The notes beneath the pieces are model-generated. The model saw only the letters and a list, made by a program, of their open reading frames with translations. It was not told the DNA's origin and did no database searches. A program made the translations under genes and the position numbers. A stretch of 64,000 bases of DNA. Origin: Adiantum capillus-veneris. Its lineage: Eukaryota; Streptophyta; Polypodiopsida; Polypodiales; Pteridaceae. Shown here piece after piece: positions 61,502 to 64,000 of this stretch (position 1 is the stretch's first letter; the number at the start of each line of letters is the position of its first letter). Location: assembly GCA_014529385.2 (NCBI GenBank), contig CM043957.1:87080381-87144380 (forward strand). Reading direction: 5' to 3'.

Positions 61502-64000
61502 ATGGCCGACAATGGGAAGGGCATTATGGAAGAGGGTTCCTCTTCAAAGGACAGACAGGAAATCCCTATGGTTTTCGAGATTGACGAGAGCTCACGGCCA
61601 CGTAAGCCTGTACCTCCTGTCAATGTGAATGTCCCTCCAGTAGTACAGGGCCTTATGACTGGGCAACTTGAGGATGATGCGTTCAGGACTCAGTTAGTTG
61701 CCGCGGTGAATGTCTTTTCGCAGCTAGAGCAGAATCCAAGGTTTATGGAGTTCTTGCAAGCGCCACCAGTGCAACAGCAAAATAGGCAATTTACACCGTG
61801 TACGGAGCTTGTTGAGGCTCAAGCCCAAGTACTTAATGTGACTCGGCAGGAAAGGGAACACTCGCATGTTGCGGAGTCGGGGGCTCCAAAACAGGTTCCT
61901 CCTATGCTTGAACAGGTGGCTAGAGCACCTATTCCACAGGTTATGCCAGTTCAGCCCGCCACCTTTCAAAGCCCGCATGCTGTCTTGAATGGACAGGGAA
62001 CTAGATACCAAGCTATGTACCCAGTTTTTCCACCACCCACAGTACATCCTGGGTATTTCGGGGTGGATCAGTGTTCCAAAGTATGGCTGGTTATGCACCA
62101 AGAAGTCAGTCGTACATGCCAGGAACAGTGTTTGGGGGTATGCAAGGCATCATGCCAAACCCCATGTATGGTAGTATCGGCATGCAACAGGGTTTTCAGT
62201 GCAACCAGGGCCAGTTTGGGGTGCCACAGGGTCATTTTGGCATGGCTGGTTTTTCTGGACAGCAGCCAGATATCGCACCTCTGACGCAAAATGTGAATGG
62301 CCAAGACGTGCCGATCATGCCTACTACAGTGCCCATGTTGCAGACCATTCCTTATGACAACTTGGGGGCACTGGAGAAGCCGAAAGCTTACAAAGAAGGT
62401 GGTGCAGCTGTAAAGTTCAGTACTTTCAGTGGCTTTGAGGATAAAGAAAAGGCTCACACTTTCCTCCAGCAGTTTGATACAGCTTATGCAGGAGGGAATT
62501 TTACACAGGCCTCGAAAGTCGGGAAAGCTGCCACTTTCTTAAAGGACAATGCGCTTACTTGGTGGACGACATTGTTAATGCAAGGACAGGCACCCGCCAC
62601 TTGGGTTTACTTCAAACAAATGTTTGCGTCTGCTTGGCTGTCAAATGAATTTGAAGCCGACGTCATGACAGATTGGCACCAGCTTACTTCGGCTACATGC
62701 AAGAGCTTGTTGGAGTACAATAGGAGGTTTTGTAAAGCGTTACTCTCAGTGACCTCCTACAGTTTTGTGCCATTGATAGAGCAGATAGAGAAGTATTGTT
62801 GTGGGCTGCCTAAAGGGCTTTGAGATTACTGTACCAAGAATAGAGTGGCTACCCTCACTTAGCTTATGGAAGTTGCAAACACTGGTCTTGCCCTGTTGAA
62901 AGGAGAGGACAGTGGGTTTCCAAGCAACGAGAAAGGAGGGCGGCAAAAGAAAAATTCAGCGAAGAAGCCCTTTGTGAAAACGGCTCCTCATGCATCACAG
63001 GGGTCAGAAAAGGCCACCAAAGACAAGGATTCAGCTCGGACTTTTGGAGCGCAGGCAAAGAAACAAAAAAGGAAGCCTTTTGTGCGCAAGTCGCTCGAGG
63101 AAAAGAAGGTCCTAATGGCTCAAAATAAATGCTTTATATGCGAGCAGCCCGGTCACCTTGCTACCAATTGTCCACAAAGGAAAAGGCCAGCTGACTCAGA
63201 TGATAAAGAAGACCAGAAAGGCAAGAAGCCTAAACCCACGGCAAGTTTGGTGCCAGACATGGTGGGTGACAGGCCCAGTACAAATGCCAGTGAGTTATGT
63301 AGCACATGGGGTGAAGTTAGGGATCAGACAGCACTCATCTTCTTTGATCCAGGTGCCAAAGCCAACTTTATCTCACCAAAGTTAGCTATGAAGCTGGACA
63401 TCAGAGCTGAAGAGATGGGGTACTTAGCACAGGCAGGGTTGGCATGCCACTCAGAGTGTGTTACTCCCATTATTGGAAAGCTGCGTCTGCATATTCATTC
63501 GTATGTGGACACAGAAGAGTTCTACATCATGCCGCTGGAAGGATGTGACGCCTTGTTGGGGATCCCGTGGATGTTCCGACTGGATGGAGTCTTGGATGCC
63601 TACAACAAAAAGATCACTGTACAGCATAGGGGCAAAACTCACATCTTGGATGTAAAGCTAAAAGGAGAGTCAATCCCTATTGTATCTGCTTTTGCTATCA
63701 CTTCTATAATAAAGAATCATCTTTCTGTGTACTTGATTTTTGCATGTGATGTCTTAGATAGTGATCAGTCAAATTTATATGTGTTAGATAAAGAAAGGTC
63801 AGCATTTTTGCAAAAATTTAGTGACTGTTTTTCTCATTCATTACCGTCGCAATTGCCGCCAGAGAGACCTGAGGACCATCCGATCGATTTGCTGCCACGG
63901 TGTAGCCCACCAAATAGACCTCCCTACAGGGTTAGTGCGACGCAATAGAAAGATATTATGGGCCAGGTTAAGGAGTTATTAGAGAAGGGGTTGATTCAAC
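61502..64000 (+). pseudogene. Gypsy family-C gag-pol, recent, runs off the window
   Basis: Start ATG at 61502 (MADNGKGIMEEGSSSKDRQE). Gag N-terminus with Pro/Gln/Met-rich middle; one frameshift near 62070. Gag core at 62400-62820 (FSTFSGFEDKEKAHTFLQQF, LTWWTTLLMQGQ, EQIEKYCCGLPKGL), then TGA at 62821. The same frame resumes: zinc knuckle CFICEQPGHLATNC (about 63133), protease ALIFFDPGAKANFISPKLA (about 63334; DPG active-site triad), GCDALLGIPWMF, then PPNRPPYRVSATQ and TAG at 63946, just before RT. Gag, protease and RT are in one frame, so the ancestor made one polyprotein. Only three visible lesions suggest a young copy. Confidence 0.88.

Overview
The window is eukaryotic nuclear DNA from a land plant. 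It carries one spliced chloroplast-type gene (YBEY fused to a HAD phosphatase), Ty3/gypsy chromoviruses with iMet-type primer binding sites, a Ty1/copia element, a BED-finger hAT transposon, degenerate TTTAGGG/AAACCCTA tracts inside LTRs, and very many (CT)n/(GA)n microsatellites. I cannot name the species. More than 90% of the window is nested, mostly decayed transposable elements; a pericentromeric or other repeat-rich location in a large genome is likely.

Layout. 1-9952: a train of non-LTR elements (two SINE copies, one LINE 3' fragment, three LINE-A copies), each beginning directly after a (CT)n tract. 9953-15180: a 5.2-kb palindrome built from two inverted LTR-retrotransposon halves, inserted as one unit into a LINE-A copy that resumes at 15181. 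15528-18970: deleted chromovirus with gag joined to the integrase C-terminus/chromodomain. 18971-24692: minus-strand gypsy element split by a 3.75-kb hAT transposon (19689-23440). 24693-27434: LTR fragments, a tRNA-derived SINE and a gag relic. 27436-28778: the only host gene, YBEY-HAD, minus strand, seven recognisable exons, cut off or interrupted on its 3' side. 29095-29830: a non-coding tandem duplication. 30005-38667: a gag-only copia element with 5-bp target duplication TGGTC, whose 3' LTR has been filled by a nearly intact 5.2-kb LINE-A and two smaller insertions. 39206-53740: chromovirus fragments, one LTR of which is split by an L1-like LINE (45545-49310). 53741-64000: a third gypsy family with long LTRs, including one element whose gag-pol runs off the right edge.

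Themes. (1) Non-LTR elements sit inside CT/GA tracts. The copia LTR pair gives an empty site and a filled site of the same sequence. (2) LINE-A has ORF1 and ORF2 in one frame separated by a single stop codon in both copies that can be read, with no ATG before the endonuclease motif, so readthrough is a candidate. Its 3' end carries a hairpin with compensatory changes. (3) The gypsy families share a short LTR motif beside the poly(A) signal and a perfect GTAATCG/CGATTAC hairpin just before the polypurine tract. (4) Several gypsy copies keep gag and chromodomain but lack protease, RT and integrase core. Alignments, percent identities and database matches were not computed; homology statements come from reading the sequence.
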